Positions 42,841 to 54,820 of a DNA stretch of 64,000 nucleotides are shown here, in pieces (within the stretch, counting starts at the first letter, position 1; every line of letters starts with the position of its first letter). Under the pieces are notes generated by a model. It was not told where the DNA came from and ran no database searches. It saw nothing but the letters and a program-made list of their open reading frames with translations. Origin of the DNA: Archivesica marissinica (taxonomy: Eukaryota; Mollusca; Bivalvia; Venerida; Vesicomyidae); assembly GCA_014843695.1 (NCBI GenBank), contig CM026402.1, positions 18,180,590 to 18,244,589 of the forward strand. The letters are read 5' to 3'. The translations under genes were made by a program, and so were the position numbers.

Positions 42841-44414
42841 CAAGGTGATTACTGGAGTACCAATGTGAGTACTGGAGTACCAATGTGAGTACTGGAGTAA
42901 CAATGTGAGTAACGGAGTACCAATGTGATTACTGGAGTACCAATGTGATTACTGGAGTACCAATGTGAGTACTGGAGTACCAATGTGAGTACTGGAGTTC
43001 TAAGGTGATTACTGGAGTACTAATGTGATTACTGGAGTACCAATGTGATTACTGGATTTACATGGTGAGTACTGTAGTACCAATGTGAGTACTGGAGCAC
43101 CAAGGTGATTACTGGAGTACAGATATTATTACTGGAGTACCAATGTGATTACTGGAGTACTAATGTGATTACTGGAGTACCAATGTGATTACTGGATTTA
43201 CATGGTGAGTACTGTAGTACCAATGTGAGTACTGGAGCACCAAGGTGATTACTGGAGTACCAATGTGATTACTGGAGTACCAATGTGATTACTGGAGTAC
43301 CAATGTGAGTACTGGAGTTACAATGTTATTACTGGAGTTACAAGGTGAATACTGTAGTACCAATGTGAGTACTGGAGCACCAAGGTGATTACTGGAGTAC
43401 CAATGTGATTACTGGAGTACCAATGTGATTACTGGAGTACCAATGTGATTACTGGAGTTACAAGGTGATTACTGGAGTTCCAAGGTGAGTACAGGAGTAC
43501 CAAGGTGATTACTGGAATACCAATGTGATTACTGGAGTACCAATGTGATTACTGGAATACCAATGTGAGTACTGGAGTAGCAATGTGATTACTGGAGTAC
43601 CAATGTGATTACTGGAGTACCAATGTGATTACTGGAGCACCAAGGTGATTACTGGAGTACCAATGTGATTACTGGAGTACCAATGTGATTATTGTACTAC
43701 CAATGTGATTACTGGAGTACCAATGTGAGTACTGTACTACCAATGTGAGTACCACCAATGTGAGTACTGGAGTACCAATGTGAGTACTGGAGTACCAATG
43801 TGAGTACTGGAGTACCAATGTGAGTACTGGAGTTCCAAGGTGAGTACTGGAGTACCAAGGTGATTACTACTGGAGTTCCAAGGTGATTACTGGAGTACCA
43901 ATGTGATTACTGGAGTACCAATGTGAGTACTGGAGTACCAATGTGAGTACTGGAGTTCCATGGTGAGTACTGGAGTACCAATGTGATTACTGGAGTTACA
44001 CTGTGAGTACTGGAGTACCACGGTGAGTACTGGAGTACCAATGTGAGTACTGGAGTACCAAGGTGAGTACTGGAGTACCAATGTGAGTACTTGAGTACCA
44101 ATGTGAGTACTGGAGTTCCAATGTGATTACTGGAGTACCAATGTGAGTACTGGAGCACCAATGTGAGTACTGGAGTACCAATGTGATTACTGGAGTACCA
44201 ATGTGATTACTGGAGTACCAATGTGAGTACTGGAGTACCAATGTGAGTACTGGAGTTCCATGGTGAGTACTGGAGTACCAATGTGATTACTGGAGTTACA
44301 CTGTGAGTACTGGAGTACCACGGTGAGTACTGGAGTACCAATGTGAGTACTGGAGTACCAAGGTGAGTACTGGAGTACCAACGTGAGTACTTGAGTACCA
44401 ATGTGAGTACTGGA

Positions 44415-45495
44415 GTTACAATGTTATTACTGGCGCTCCAATGTTATTACTGGCGTTCCAATGTTATTACTGGCGTTCCAATGTTATTACTGGCGTTCCA
44501 AGGTGATTACTGGAGTTCCAATGTTTTTACTGGCGTTCCAGTGTTATTACTGGCGTTCCAATGTTATTACTGGCGTTCCAATGTTATTACTGGCGTTCCA
44601 ATGTTATTACTGGAGTTCCAATGTTATTACTGGAGCTCCAATGTTATTACTGGCATTCCAATGTTATTACTGGCGTTCCAATGTTATTACTGGCATTCCA
44701 ATGTTATTACTGGCGTTCCAATGTTATTACTGGCATTCCAATGTTATTACTGGTGTTCCAATGTTATTACTGGAGTTCCAATATTATTACTGGCATTCCA
44801 ATGTTATTACTGGCGTTCCAAGGTGATTACTGGAGTTCCAATGTTATTACTGGCGTTCCAGTGTTATTACTGGCGTTCCAATGCTATTACTGGAGTTCCA
44901 ATGTTATTACTGGTGTTCCAATGTTATTACTGGCGTTCCATTGTTATTACTGGAGTTACAATGTTATTACTGGAGTTCCAATGTTATTACTGGCGTTCCA
45001 ATGTTATTACTGGCTTTCCAATGTTATTACTGGAGTTCAAAGGTGAGTACTGGAGTTCCAATGTTATTACTGGCGTTCCAATGTTATTACTGGAGTTCCA
45101 ATGTTATTACTGGAGTTCCAATGTTATTACTGGCGTTCCAATGTTATTACTGGAGTTACAAAGGTATTACTGGAGTTCCAATGTTATTACTTGCGTTCCA
45201 ATGTTATTACTGGCGTTCCAATGTTACTACTGGCGTTCCAAGTTGATTACTGGAGTTCCAATGTTATTACTGGCGTTCCAGTGTTATTACTGGCGTTCCA
45301 ATGTTATTACTGGAGTTCCAATGTTATTACTGGCGTTCCAATGTTATTACTGGCGTTCCAATGTTATTACTCGCGTTCCAATGTTATTACTGGCGTTCCA
45401 ATGTTATTACTGGCGTTCCAATGTTATTACTGGAGTTCCAATGTTATTACTGGAGTTCCAATGTTATTACTGGCGTTCCAATGTTATTACTGGAG
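44415..45495. repeat. Type B satellite domain 21
   Basis: About 54 monomers giving a 371-residue stop-free frame. The first half follows domain 19; the second half follows domains 23 and 25 (acaaaggtattact, tattacttgcgttcc, ccaagttgattact, tattactcgcgttcc). Confidence 0.9.
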
Positions 45496-45942
45496 TTACA
45501 AGGTGATTACTGGAGTTCCAAGGTGAGTACAGGAGTACCAAGGTGATTACTGGAATACCAATGTGATTACTGGAGTACCAATGTGATTACTGGAATACCA
45601 ATGTGAGTACTGGAGTAGCAATGTGATTACTGGAGTACCAATGTGATTACTGGAGTACCAATGTGATTACTGGAGCACCAATGTGATTACTGGAGCACCA
45701 AGGTGATTACTGGAGTACCAATGTGATTACTGGAGTACCAATGTGATTATTGTACTACCAATGTGATTACTGGAGCTACACTGTGATTACTGGAGTACCA
45801 ATGTGAGTACTGGAGTACCAACGTGAGTACTTGAGTACCAATGTGAGTACTGGAGTTCCAATGTGATTACTGGAGTACCAATGTGAGTACTGGAGTACCA
45901 ACGTGAGTACTTGAGTACCAATGTGAGTACTGGAGTTACAAT

Positions 45943-46695
45943 GTTATTACTGGCGCTCCAATGTTATTACTGGCGTTCCAATGTTATTACTGGAGTTCCA
46001 ATGTTATTACTGGCGTTCCAATGTTATTACTGGAGTTCCAATGTTATTACTGGAGTTCCAATGTTATTACTGGCGTTCCAATGGTATTACTGGAGTTACA
46101 AAGGTATTACTGGCGTTCCAATGTTATTACTGGCGTTCCCATGTCATTACTGGCGTTCCAATGTTATTACTGGCGTTCCAATGTGATTACTGGAGTTCAA
46201 ATGTTATTACTGGCGTTCCAGTGTTATTACTGGCGTTCCAATGTTATTACTGGAGTTCCAATGTTATTACTGGCGTTCCAATGTTATTACTGGCGTTCCA
46301 ATGTTATTACTGGCGTTCCAATGTTATTACTGGAGTTCCAATGTTATTACTGGAGTTCCAATGTTATTACTGGCGTTCCAATGTTATTACTGGCGTTCCA
46401 ATGTTATTACTGGCATTCCAATGTTATTACTGGCGTTCCAATGTTATTACTGGCATTCCAATGTTATTACTGGCGTTCCAATGTTATTAATTACTGGCGT
46501 TCCAATGTTATTACTGGCGTACCAATGTTATTACTGGCGCTCCAATGTGATTACTGGAGTTCCAATGTTATTACTGGCGTTCCAGTGTTATTACTGGCGT
46601 TTGTTATTACTGGCGTTCCAATGTTATTACTGGCGTTCCAATGCTATTACTGGAGTTCCAATGTCATTACTGGAGTTCCAATGTTATTACTGTAG
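45943..46695. repeat. Type B satellite domain 22
   Basis: About 37 monomers, the third copy of the domain 17/18 module. It differs by a local deletion near 46487 (gttattaattact) that removes part of the order seen in domain 17. Confidence 0.9.
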
Positions 46696-48029
46696 TTCCA
46701 AGGTGATTACTGGAGTACCAATGTGAGTACTGGAGTGCCAATGTGAGTACTGGAGTAACAATGTGAGTAACGGAGTACCAATGTGATTACTGGAGTACCA
46801 ATGTGATTACTGGAGTACCAATGTGAGTACAGGAGTACCAATGTGAGTACTGGAGTTCTAAGGTGATTACTGGAGTTCCAAGGTGAGTACTGGAGTACCA
46901 ATGTGAGTACTGGAGTTCCAATGTGATAACTGGAGTACAGATATTATTACTGGAGTACCAATGTGATTACTGGAGTACTAATGTGATTACTGGAGTACCA
47001 ATGTGATTACTGGATTTACATGGTGAGTACTGTAGTACCAATGTGAGTACTGGAGCACCAAGGTGATTACTGGAGTACCAATGTGATTACTGGAGTACCA
47101 ATGTGATTACTGGAGTACCAATGTGAGTACTGGAGTTACAATGTTATTACTGGAGTTACAAGGTGAATACTGTAGTACCAATGTGAGTACTGGAGCACCA
47201 AGGTGATTACTGGAGTACCAATGTGATTACTGGAGTACCAATGTGATTACTGGAGTACCAATGTGATTACTGGAGTTACAAGGTGATTACTGGAGTTCCA
47301 AGGTGAGTACAGGAGTACCAAGGTGATTACTGGAATACCAATGTGATTACTGGAGTACCAATGTGATTACTGGAATACCAATGTGAGTACTGGAGTAGCA
47401 ATGTGATTACTGGAGTACCAATGTGATTACTGGAGTACCAATGTGATTACTGGAGCACCAAGGTGATTACTGGAGTACCAATGTGATTACTGGAGTACCA
47501 ATGTGATTATTGTACTACCAATGTGATTACTGGAGTACCAATGTGAGTACTGTACTACCAATGTGAGTACCACCAATGTGAGTACTGGAGTACCAATGTG
47601 AGTACTGGAGTACCAATGTGAGTACTGGAGTACCAATGTGAGTACTGGAGTTCCAAGGTGAGTACTGGAGTACCAAGGTGATTACTACTGGAGTTCCAAG
47701 GTGATTACTGGAGTACCAATGTGATTACTGGAGTACCAATGTGATTACTGGAGTACCAATGTGAGTACTGGAGTTCCAAGGTGAGTACTGGAGTACCAAT
47801 GTGATTACTGGAGTTCACTGTGAGTACTGGAGACCACGGTGAGTACTGGAGTACCAATGTGAGTACTGGAGTACCAAGGTGAGTACTGGAGTACCAATGT
47901 GAGTACTTGAGTACCAATGTGAGTACTGGAGTTCCAATGTGATTACTGGAGTACCAATGTGAGTACTGGAGCACCAATGTGAGTACTGGAGTACCAATGT
48001 GATTACTGGAGTACCAATGTGATTACTGG

Positions 48030-48370
48030 AGTTCAAGATACTGAGTACCAATGTATACTGCAAGTGATTACTGGAGTACCAATGTGATACTGGAGTACCA
48101 ATGTGATACTGGAGTACCAATGTATACTGGTACTGGAGCCAAGTGATTACTGGAGTACCAATGTGATTACTGGAGTACCAATGTGATTACTGGAGTTCCA
48201 AGTGAGTACTGGAGTACCAATGTGATTACTGGAGACCAATGTGATACTGGAGTCAGTGAGTATACTGGAGTCCAATGTATACTTATACATACTGGAGTCC
48301 AAGTAACTGGATCAAGTAACTGGAGTCCAAGTATACTGATCCAATGTGATACTGGAGTCCAATGTATACT
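48030..48370. repeat. Strongly degenerate satellite patch
   Basis: About 340 bp in which monomers have collapsed to forms such as gtatactgg, gagtccaatgtatact and ccaagtaactggatcaag. The 20-bp register is lost and regained at both sides. The equivalent region in the related module upstream of domain 25 (51.9-52.2 kb) is regular, so the disorder is specific to this copy. Confidence 0.8.
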
Positions 48371-48554
48371 GAGTACCAATGTGATTACTGGAGTACCAAT
48401 GTGATTACTGGAGTACCAATGTGAGTACTGGAGTACCAATGTGAGTACTGGAGCACCAATGTGAGTACTGGAGTACCAATGTGATTACTGGAGTACCAAT
48501 GTGATTACTGGAGTACCAATGTGAGTACTGGAGTACCAATGTGAGTACTGGAGT

Positions 48555-49720
48555 TACAATGTTATTACTGGCGCTCCAATGTTATTACTGGCGTTCCAAT
48601 GTTATTACTGGCGTTCCAATGTTATTACTGGAGTTACAATGTTATTACTGGAGCTCCAATGTTATTACTGGCGTTCCAATGTTATTACTGGCGTTCCAAT
48701 GTTATTACTGGCATTCCAATGTTACTACTGGCGTTCCAATGTTATTACTGGCGTTCCAATGTTATTACTGGCGTTCCAATGTTATTACTGGCGTTCCAAG
48801 GTGATTACTGGAGTTCCAATGTTATTACTGGCGTTCCAGTGTTATTACTGGCGTTCCAATGTTATTACTGGAGTTCCAATGTTATTACTGGCGTTCCAAT
48901 GTTATTACTGGCGTTCCATTGTTATTACTGGAGTTACAATGTAATTACTGGAGTTCCAATGTTATTACTGGCGTTCCAATGTTATTACTGGCTTTCCAAT
49001 GTTATTACTGGAGTTCCAAGGTGAGTACTGGAGTTCCAATGTTATTACTGGCGTTCCAATGTTATTACTGGAGTTCCAATGTTATTACTGGAGTTCCAAT
49101 GTTATTACTGGCGTTCCAATGTTATTACTGGAGTTACAAAGGTATTACTGGAGTTCCAATGTTATTACTTGCGTTCCAATGTTATTACTGGCGTTCCAAT
49201 GTTATTACTGGCGTTCCAAGTTGATTACTGGAGTTCCAATGTTATTACTGGCGTTCCAGTGTTATTACTGGCGTTCCAATGTTATTACTGGAGTTCCAAT
49301 GTTATTACTGGCGTTCCAATGTTATTACTGGCGTTCCAATGTTATTACTCGCGTTCCAATGTTATTACTGGCGTTCCAATGTTATTACTGGCGTTCCAAT
49401 GTTTTTACTGGCATTCCAATGTTATTACTGGCGTTCCAATGTTATTACTGGCATTCCAATGTTATTACTGGCGTTCCAATGTTATTACTGTCATTCCAAT
49501 GTAATTACTGGCGTTCCAATGTTATTACTGGCGTTCCAATGTGATTACTGGAGTTCCAATGTTATTACTGGCGTTCCAGTGTTATTACTGGCGTTCCAAT
49601 GTTATTACTGACGTTCCAATGTTATTACTGGCGTTCCAATGTTATTACTGGCGTTCCAATGTTATTACTGGAGTTCCAATGTCATTACTGGAGTTCCAAT
49701 GTTATTACTGTAGTTCCAAG
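48555..49720. repeat. Type B satellite domain 23
   Basis: About 58 monomers with ggcgctcc entry. It is copied 3681 bp downstream as domain 25. Landmarks include ccaatgttactact, ggctttcc, tattacttgcgttcc and tattactcgcgttcc. Confidence 0.9.
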
Positions 49721-50433
49721 GTGATTACTGGAGTACCAATGTGAGTACTGGAGTACCAATGTGAGTACTGGAGTAACAATGTGAGTAATGGAGTACCAAT
49801 GTGATTACTGGAGTACCAATGTGATTACTGGAGTACCAATGTGAGTACTGGAGTACCAATGTGAGTACTGGAGTTCCAAGGTGAGTACTGGAGTACCAAG
49901 GTGAGTACTACTGGAGTTCCAAGGTGATTACTGGAGTACCAATGTGATTACTGGAGTACCAATGTGAGTACTGGAGTACCAAGGTGAGTACTGGAGTTCC
50001 AAGGTGAGTACTGGAGTACCAATGTGATTACTGGAGTACCAAGGTGAGTACTGGAGTACCAATGTGAGTACTGGAGTACCAAGGCGAGTACTGTAATTCC
50101 AAGGTGAGTACTGGAGTTCCAAGGTGATTACTGGAGTACCAAGGTGAGTACTGGAGTACCAATGTGAGTACTGGAGTACCAAGGTGTGTACTGGAATTCC
50201 AAGGTGAGTACTGGAGTTCCAAGGTGAGTAATGGAGTACCAATGTGATTACTGGAGTTCCAAGGTGAGTACTGGAGTACCAAGGTGAGTACTGGAGTTCC
50301 AATGTGATTACTGGAGTACCAATGTTATTACTGGAGTACCAATGTGATTACTGGAGTACCAATGTGATTACTGGAGTTACAAGGTGAGTACTGTAGTACC
50401 AATGTGAGTACTGGAGCACCAAGGTGATTACTG

Positions 50434-51235
50434 GCATTCCAATGTTATTACTGGCATTCCAATGTTATTACTGGCGGTCCAATGTTATTACTGGCATTCC
50501 AATGTTATTACTGGCGTTCCAATGTTATTACTGGCATTCCAATGTTATTACTGGCGTTCCAATGTTATTACTGGAGTTCCAATATTATTACTGGCATTCC
50601 AATGTTATTACTGGCGTTTCAATGTTATTACTGGCGTTCCAATGTTATTACTGGCGTTCCAAGGTGATTACTGGAGTTCCAATGTTATTACTGGCGTTCC
50701 AGTGTTATTACTGGCGTTCCTATGTTATTACTGGCGTTCCAATGTTATTACTGGCATTCCAATGTTATTACTGGCGTTCCAATGTTATTACTGGAGTTCC
50801 AATGTTGTTACTGGAGTTCCAATGGTATTAATGGCATTCCAATGTTATTACTGGCGTTCCAATGTTATTACTGGCATTCCAATGTTATTACTGGCGTTCC
50901 AATGTTATTACTGGAGTTCCAATATTATTACTGGCATTCCAATGTTATTACTGGAGTTCCAATGTTATTACTGGCGTTCCAGTGTTATTACTGGCGTTCC
51001 AATGTTATTACTGGAGTTCCAAGGTGAGTACTGGAGTTCCAATGTTATTACTGGCGTTCCAATGTTATTACTGGAGTTCCAATGTTATTACTGGCGTTCC
51101 AATGTTATTACTGGCGTTCCAATGTTATTACTGGAGTTCCAATGTTATTACTGGAGTTACAATGTTATTACTGGAGTTCCAATGTTATTACTGGCGTTCC
51201 AATGTTATTACTGGCGTTCCAATGTTATTACTGGA
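50434..51235. repeat. Type B satellite domain 24
   Basis: About 40 monomers, entered directly from gagcaccaaggtgattact into ggcattcc monomers rather than through ggcgctcc. A unique ggcggtcc monomer lies near 50474. It is copied at +3621 bp as domain 26. Confidence 0.9.
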
Positions 51236-52238
51236 GTACCAATGTGATTACTGGAGTACCAATGTGATTACTGGAGTTACAAGGTGATTACTGGAGTTCC
51301 AAGGTGAGTACTGGAGTACCAATGTGAGTACTGGAGCACCAAGTTGATTACTGGAATACCAATGTGATTACTGGAGTACCAATGTGATTACTGGAATACC
51401 AATGTGAGTACTGGAGTAGCAATGTGATTACTGGAGTACCAATGTGATTACTGGAGCACCAAGGTGATTACTGGAGTACCAATGTGATTACTGGAGTACC
51501 AATGTGATTATTGTACTACCAATGTGATTACTGGAGTACCAATGTCATTACTGAAGTACCAATGTCATTACTGGAGTTCCAATGTGATTACTGGAGTACT
51601 AATGTGAGTACTGTACTACCAATGTAAGTACTACCAATGTGAGTACTGGAGTACCAATGTGAGTACTGGAGTACCAATGTGATTACTGGAGTACCAATGT
51701 GAGTACTGGAGTTCCAAGGTGAGTACTGGAGTACCAAGGTGATTACTACTGGAGTTCCAAGGTGATTACTGGAGTACCAATGTGAGTACTGGAGTACCAA
51801 TGTTAGTACTGGAGTACCAATGTGATTACTGGAGTACCAATGTGATTACTGGAGTACCAATGTGAGTACTGGAGTACCAATGTGAGTACTGGAGCACCAA
51901 TGTGAGTACTGGAGTACCAATGTGATTACTGGAGTACCAATGTGATTACTGGAGTACCAATGTGAGTACTGGAGTACCAATGTGAGTACTGGAGTTCCAT
52001 GGTGAGTACTGGAGTACCAATGTGATTACTGGAGTTACACTGTGAGTACTGGAGTACCACGGTGAGTACTGGAGTACCAATGTGAGTACTGGAGTACCAA
52101 GGTGAGTACTGGAGTACCAATGTGAGTACTTGAGTACCAATGTGAGTACTGGAGTTCCAATGTGATTACTGGAGTACCAATGTGAGTACTGGAGTACCAA
52201 CGTGAGTACTTGAGTACCAATGTGAGTACTGGAGTTAC

Positions 52239-53415
52239 AATGTTATTACTGGCGCTCCAATGTTATTACTGGCGTTCCAATGTTATTACTGGCGTTCCAA
52301 TGTTATTACTGGAGTTACAATGTTATTACTGGAGCTCCAATGTTATTACTGGCGTTCCAATGTTATTACTGGCGTTCCAATGTTATTACTGGCATTCCAA
52401 TGTTACTACTGGCGTTCCAATGTTATTACTGGCGTTCCAATGTTATTACTGGCGTTCCAATGTTATTACTGGCGTTCCAAGGTGATTACTGGAGTTCCAA
52501 TGTTATTACTGGCGTTCCAGTGTTATTACTGGCGTTCCAATGTTATTACTGGAGTTCCAATGTTATTACTGGCGTTCCAATGTTATTACCGGCGTTCCAT
52601 TGTTATTACTGGAGTTACAATGTAATTACTGGAGTTCCAATGTTATTACTGGCGTTCCAATGTTATTACTGGCTTTCCAATGTTATTACTGGAGTTCCAA
52701 GGTGAGTACTGGAGTTCCAATGTTATTACTGGCGTTCCAATGTTATTACTGGAGTTCCAATGTTATTACTGGAGTTCCAATGTTATTACTGGCGTTCCAA
52801 TGTTATTACTGGAGTTACAAAGGTATTACTGGAGTTCCAATGTTATTACTTGCGTTCCAATGTTATTACTGGCGTTCCAATGTTATTACTGGCGTTCCAA
52901 GTTGATTACTGGAGTTCCAATGTTATTACTGGCGTTCCAGTGTTATTACTGGCGTTCCAATGTTATTACTGGAGTTCCAATGTTATTACTGGCGTTCCAA
53001 TGTTATTACTGGCGTTCCAATGTTATTACTCGCGTTCCAATGTTATTACTGGCGTTCCAATGTTATTACTGGCGTTCCAATGTTTTTACTGGCATTCCAA
53101 TGTTATTACTGGCGTTCCAATGTTATTACTGGCATTCCAATGTTATTACTGGCGTTCCAATGTTATTACTGGCATTCCAATGTAATTACTGGCGTTCCAA
53201 TGTTATTACTGGCGTACCAATGTTATTACTGGCGTTCCAAGGTGATTACTGGAGTTCCAATGTTATTACTGGCGTTCCAGTGTTATTACTGGCGTTCCAA
53301 TGTTATTACTGACGTTCCAATGTTATTACTGGCGTTCCAATGTTATTACTGGCGTTCCAATGTTATTACTGGAGTTCCAATGTCATTACTGGAGTTCCAA
53401 TGTTATTACTGTAGT
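52239..53415. repeat. Type B satellite domain 25
   Basis: Copy of domain 23 at +3681 bp. One extra monomer with ggcgtacc near 53210 accounts for the offset rising to about 3701 bp afterwards. Confidence 0.9.
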
Positions 53416-54054
53416 TCCAAGGTGATTACTGGAGTACCAATGTGAGTACTGGAGTACCAATGTGAGTACTGGAGTAACAATGTGAGTAATGGAGTACCAA
53501 TGTGATTACTGGAGTACCAATGTGATTACTGGAGTACCAATGTGAGTACTGGAGTACCAATGTGAGTACTGGAGTTCCAAGGTGAGTACTGGAGTACCAA
53601 GGTGAGTACTACTGGAGTTCCAAGGTGATTACTGGAGTACCAATGTGATTACTGGAGTACCAATGTGAGTACTGGAGTACCAAGGTGAGTACTGGAGTTC
53701 CAAGGTGAGTACTGGAGTACCAATGTGATTACTGGAGTACCAAGGTGAGTACTGGAGTACCAATGTGAGTACTGGAGTACCAAGGCGAGTACTGGAGTAC
53801 CAAGGTGAGTACTGGAATTCCAAGGTGAGTACTGGAGTTCCAAGGTGAGTAATGGAGTACCAATGTGATTACTGGAGTTCCAAGGTGAGTACTGGAGTAC
53901 CAAGGTGAGTACTGGAGTTCCAATGTGATTACTGGAGTACCAATGTTATTACTGGAGTACCAATGTGATTACTGGAGTACCAATGTGATTACTGGAGTTA
54001 CAAGGTGAGTACTGTAGTACCAATGTGAGTACTGGAGCACCAAGGTGATTACTG

Positions 54055-54820
54055 GCATTCCAATGTTATTACTGGCATTCCAATGTTATTACTGGCGGTC
54101 CAATGTTATTACTGGCATTCCAATGTTATTACTGGCGTTCCAATGTTATTACTGGCATTCCAATGTTATTACTGGCGTTCCAATGTTATTACTGGAGTTC
54201 CAATATTATTACTGGAGTTCCAATGTTATTACTGGCGTTCCAGTGTTATTACTGGCGTTCCTATGTTATTACTGGCATTCCAATGTTATTACTGGCGTTC
54301 CAATGTTATTACTGGCATTCCAATGTTATTACTGGCGTTCCAATGTTATTACTGGAGTTCCAATGTTGTTACTGGAGTTCCAATGGTATTAATGGCATTC
54401 CAATGTTATTACTGGCGTTCCAATGTTATTACTGGCATTCCAATGTTATTACTGGCGTTCCAATGTTATTACTGGAGTTCCAATATTATTACTGGCATTC
54501 CAATGTTATTACTGGAGTTCCAATGTTATTACTGGCGTTCCAGTGTTATTACTGGCGTTCTAATGTTATTACTGGAGTTCCAAGGTGAGTACTGGAGTTC
54601 CAATGTTATTACTGGCGTTCCAATGTTATTACTGGAGTTCCAATGTTATTACTGGCGTTCCAATGTTATTACTGGCGTTCCAATGTTATTACTGGAGTTC
54701 CAATGTTATTACTGGAGTTACAATGTTATTACTGGAGTTCCAATGTTATTACTGGCGTTCCAATGTTATTACTGGCGTTCCAATGTTATTACTGGAGTTC
54801 CAATGTTATTACTGGCGTTC
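54055..54820. repeat. Type B satellite domain 26, at the array edge
   Basis: Copy of domain 24 (offset 3621 bp), including ggcggtcc, ccaatgttgttact and ccaatggtattaatgg. The array ends inside this domain at 54820, directly after a ggcgttc half-monomer. The outermost module at this edge is thus a near copy of an internal one. Confidence 0.9.

Larger units (their letters stand above)
1..54820. repeat. 20-bp satellite array with two alternating monomer subfamilies
   Basis: A head-to-tail 20-bp tandem repeat fills the first 54.8 kb and runs off the left edge, so its full length is unknown. Type A monomers read ggagtaccaatgtgattact, with a frequent variant in which gattact is gagtact and others with ggagttcc, ggagcacc or ccaagg. 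Type B monomers read ggcgttccaatgttattact, with ggagttcc, ggcattcc and ggtgttcc variants. A and B share the core ccaatgt-g/t-a and tact-gg, so they are one family. B monomers are grouped into 26 larger domains and four small islands; A fills the rest. Rare 16-, 23- and 26-bp monomers act as landmarks of duplicated blocks. The last monomer ends at 54820, where the sequence changes abruptly to non-repetitive DNA. Centromeric, pericentromeric, subtelomeric or interstitial location cannot be decided from the sequence. Confidence 0.97.

Noticed and set aside
2547..53923. Minus-strand frames of 60 to 170 residues in A domains
   Set aside because: They depend only on gagtact variants replacing gattact and begin and end wherever the variant pattern changes.
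1..54820. Telomeric repeat
   Set aside because: The unit is 20 bp and does not resemble TTAGGG; no TTAGGG runs occur in the window.
1..54820. Centromere call for the satellite
   Set aside because: Size and higher-order structure would fit, but no CENP-B-like box is evident and chromosomal position is unknown.
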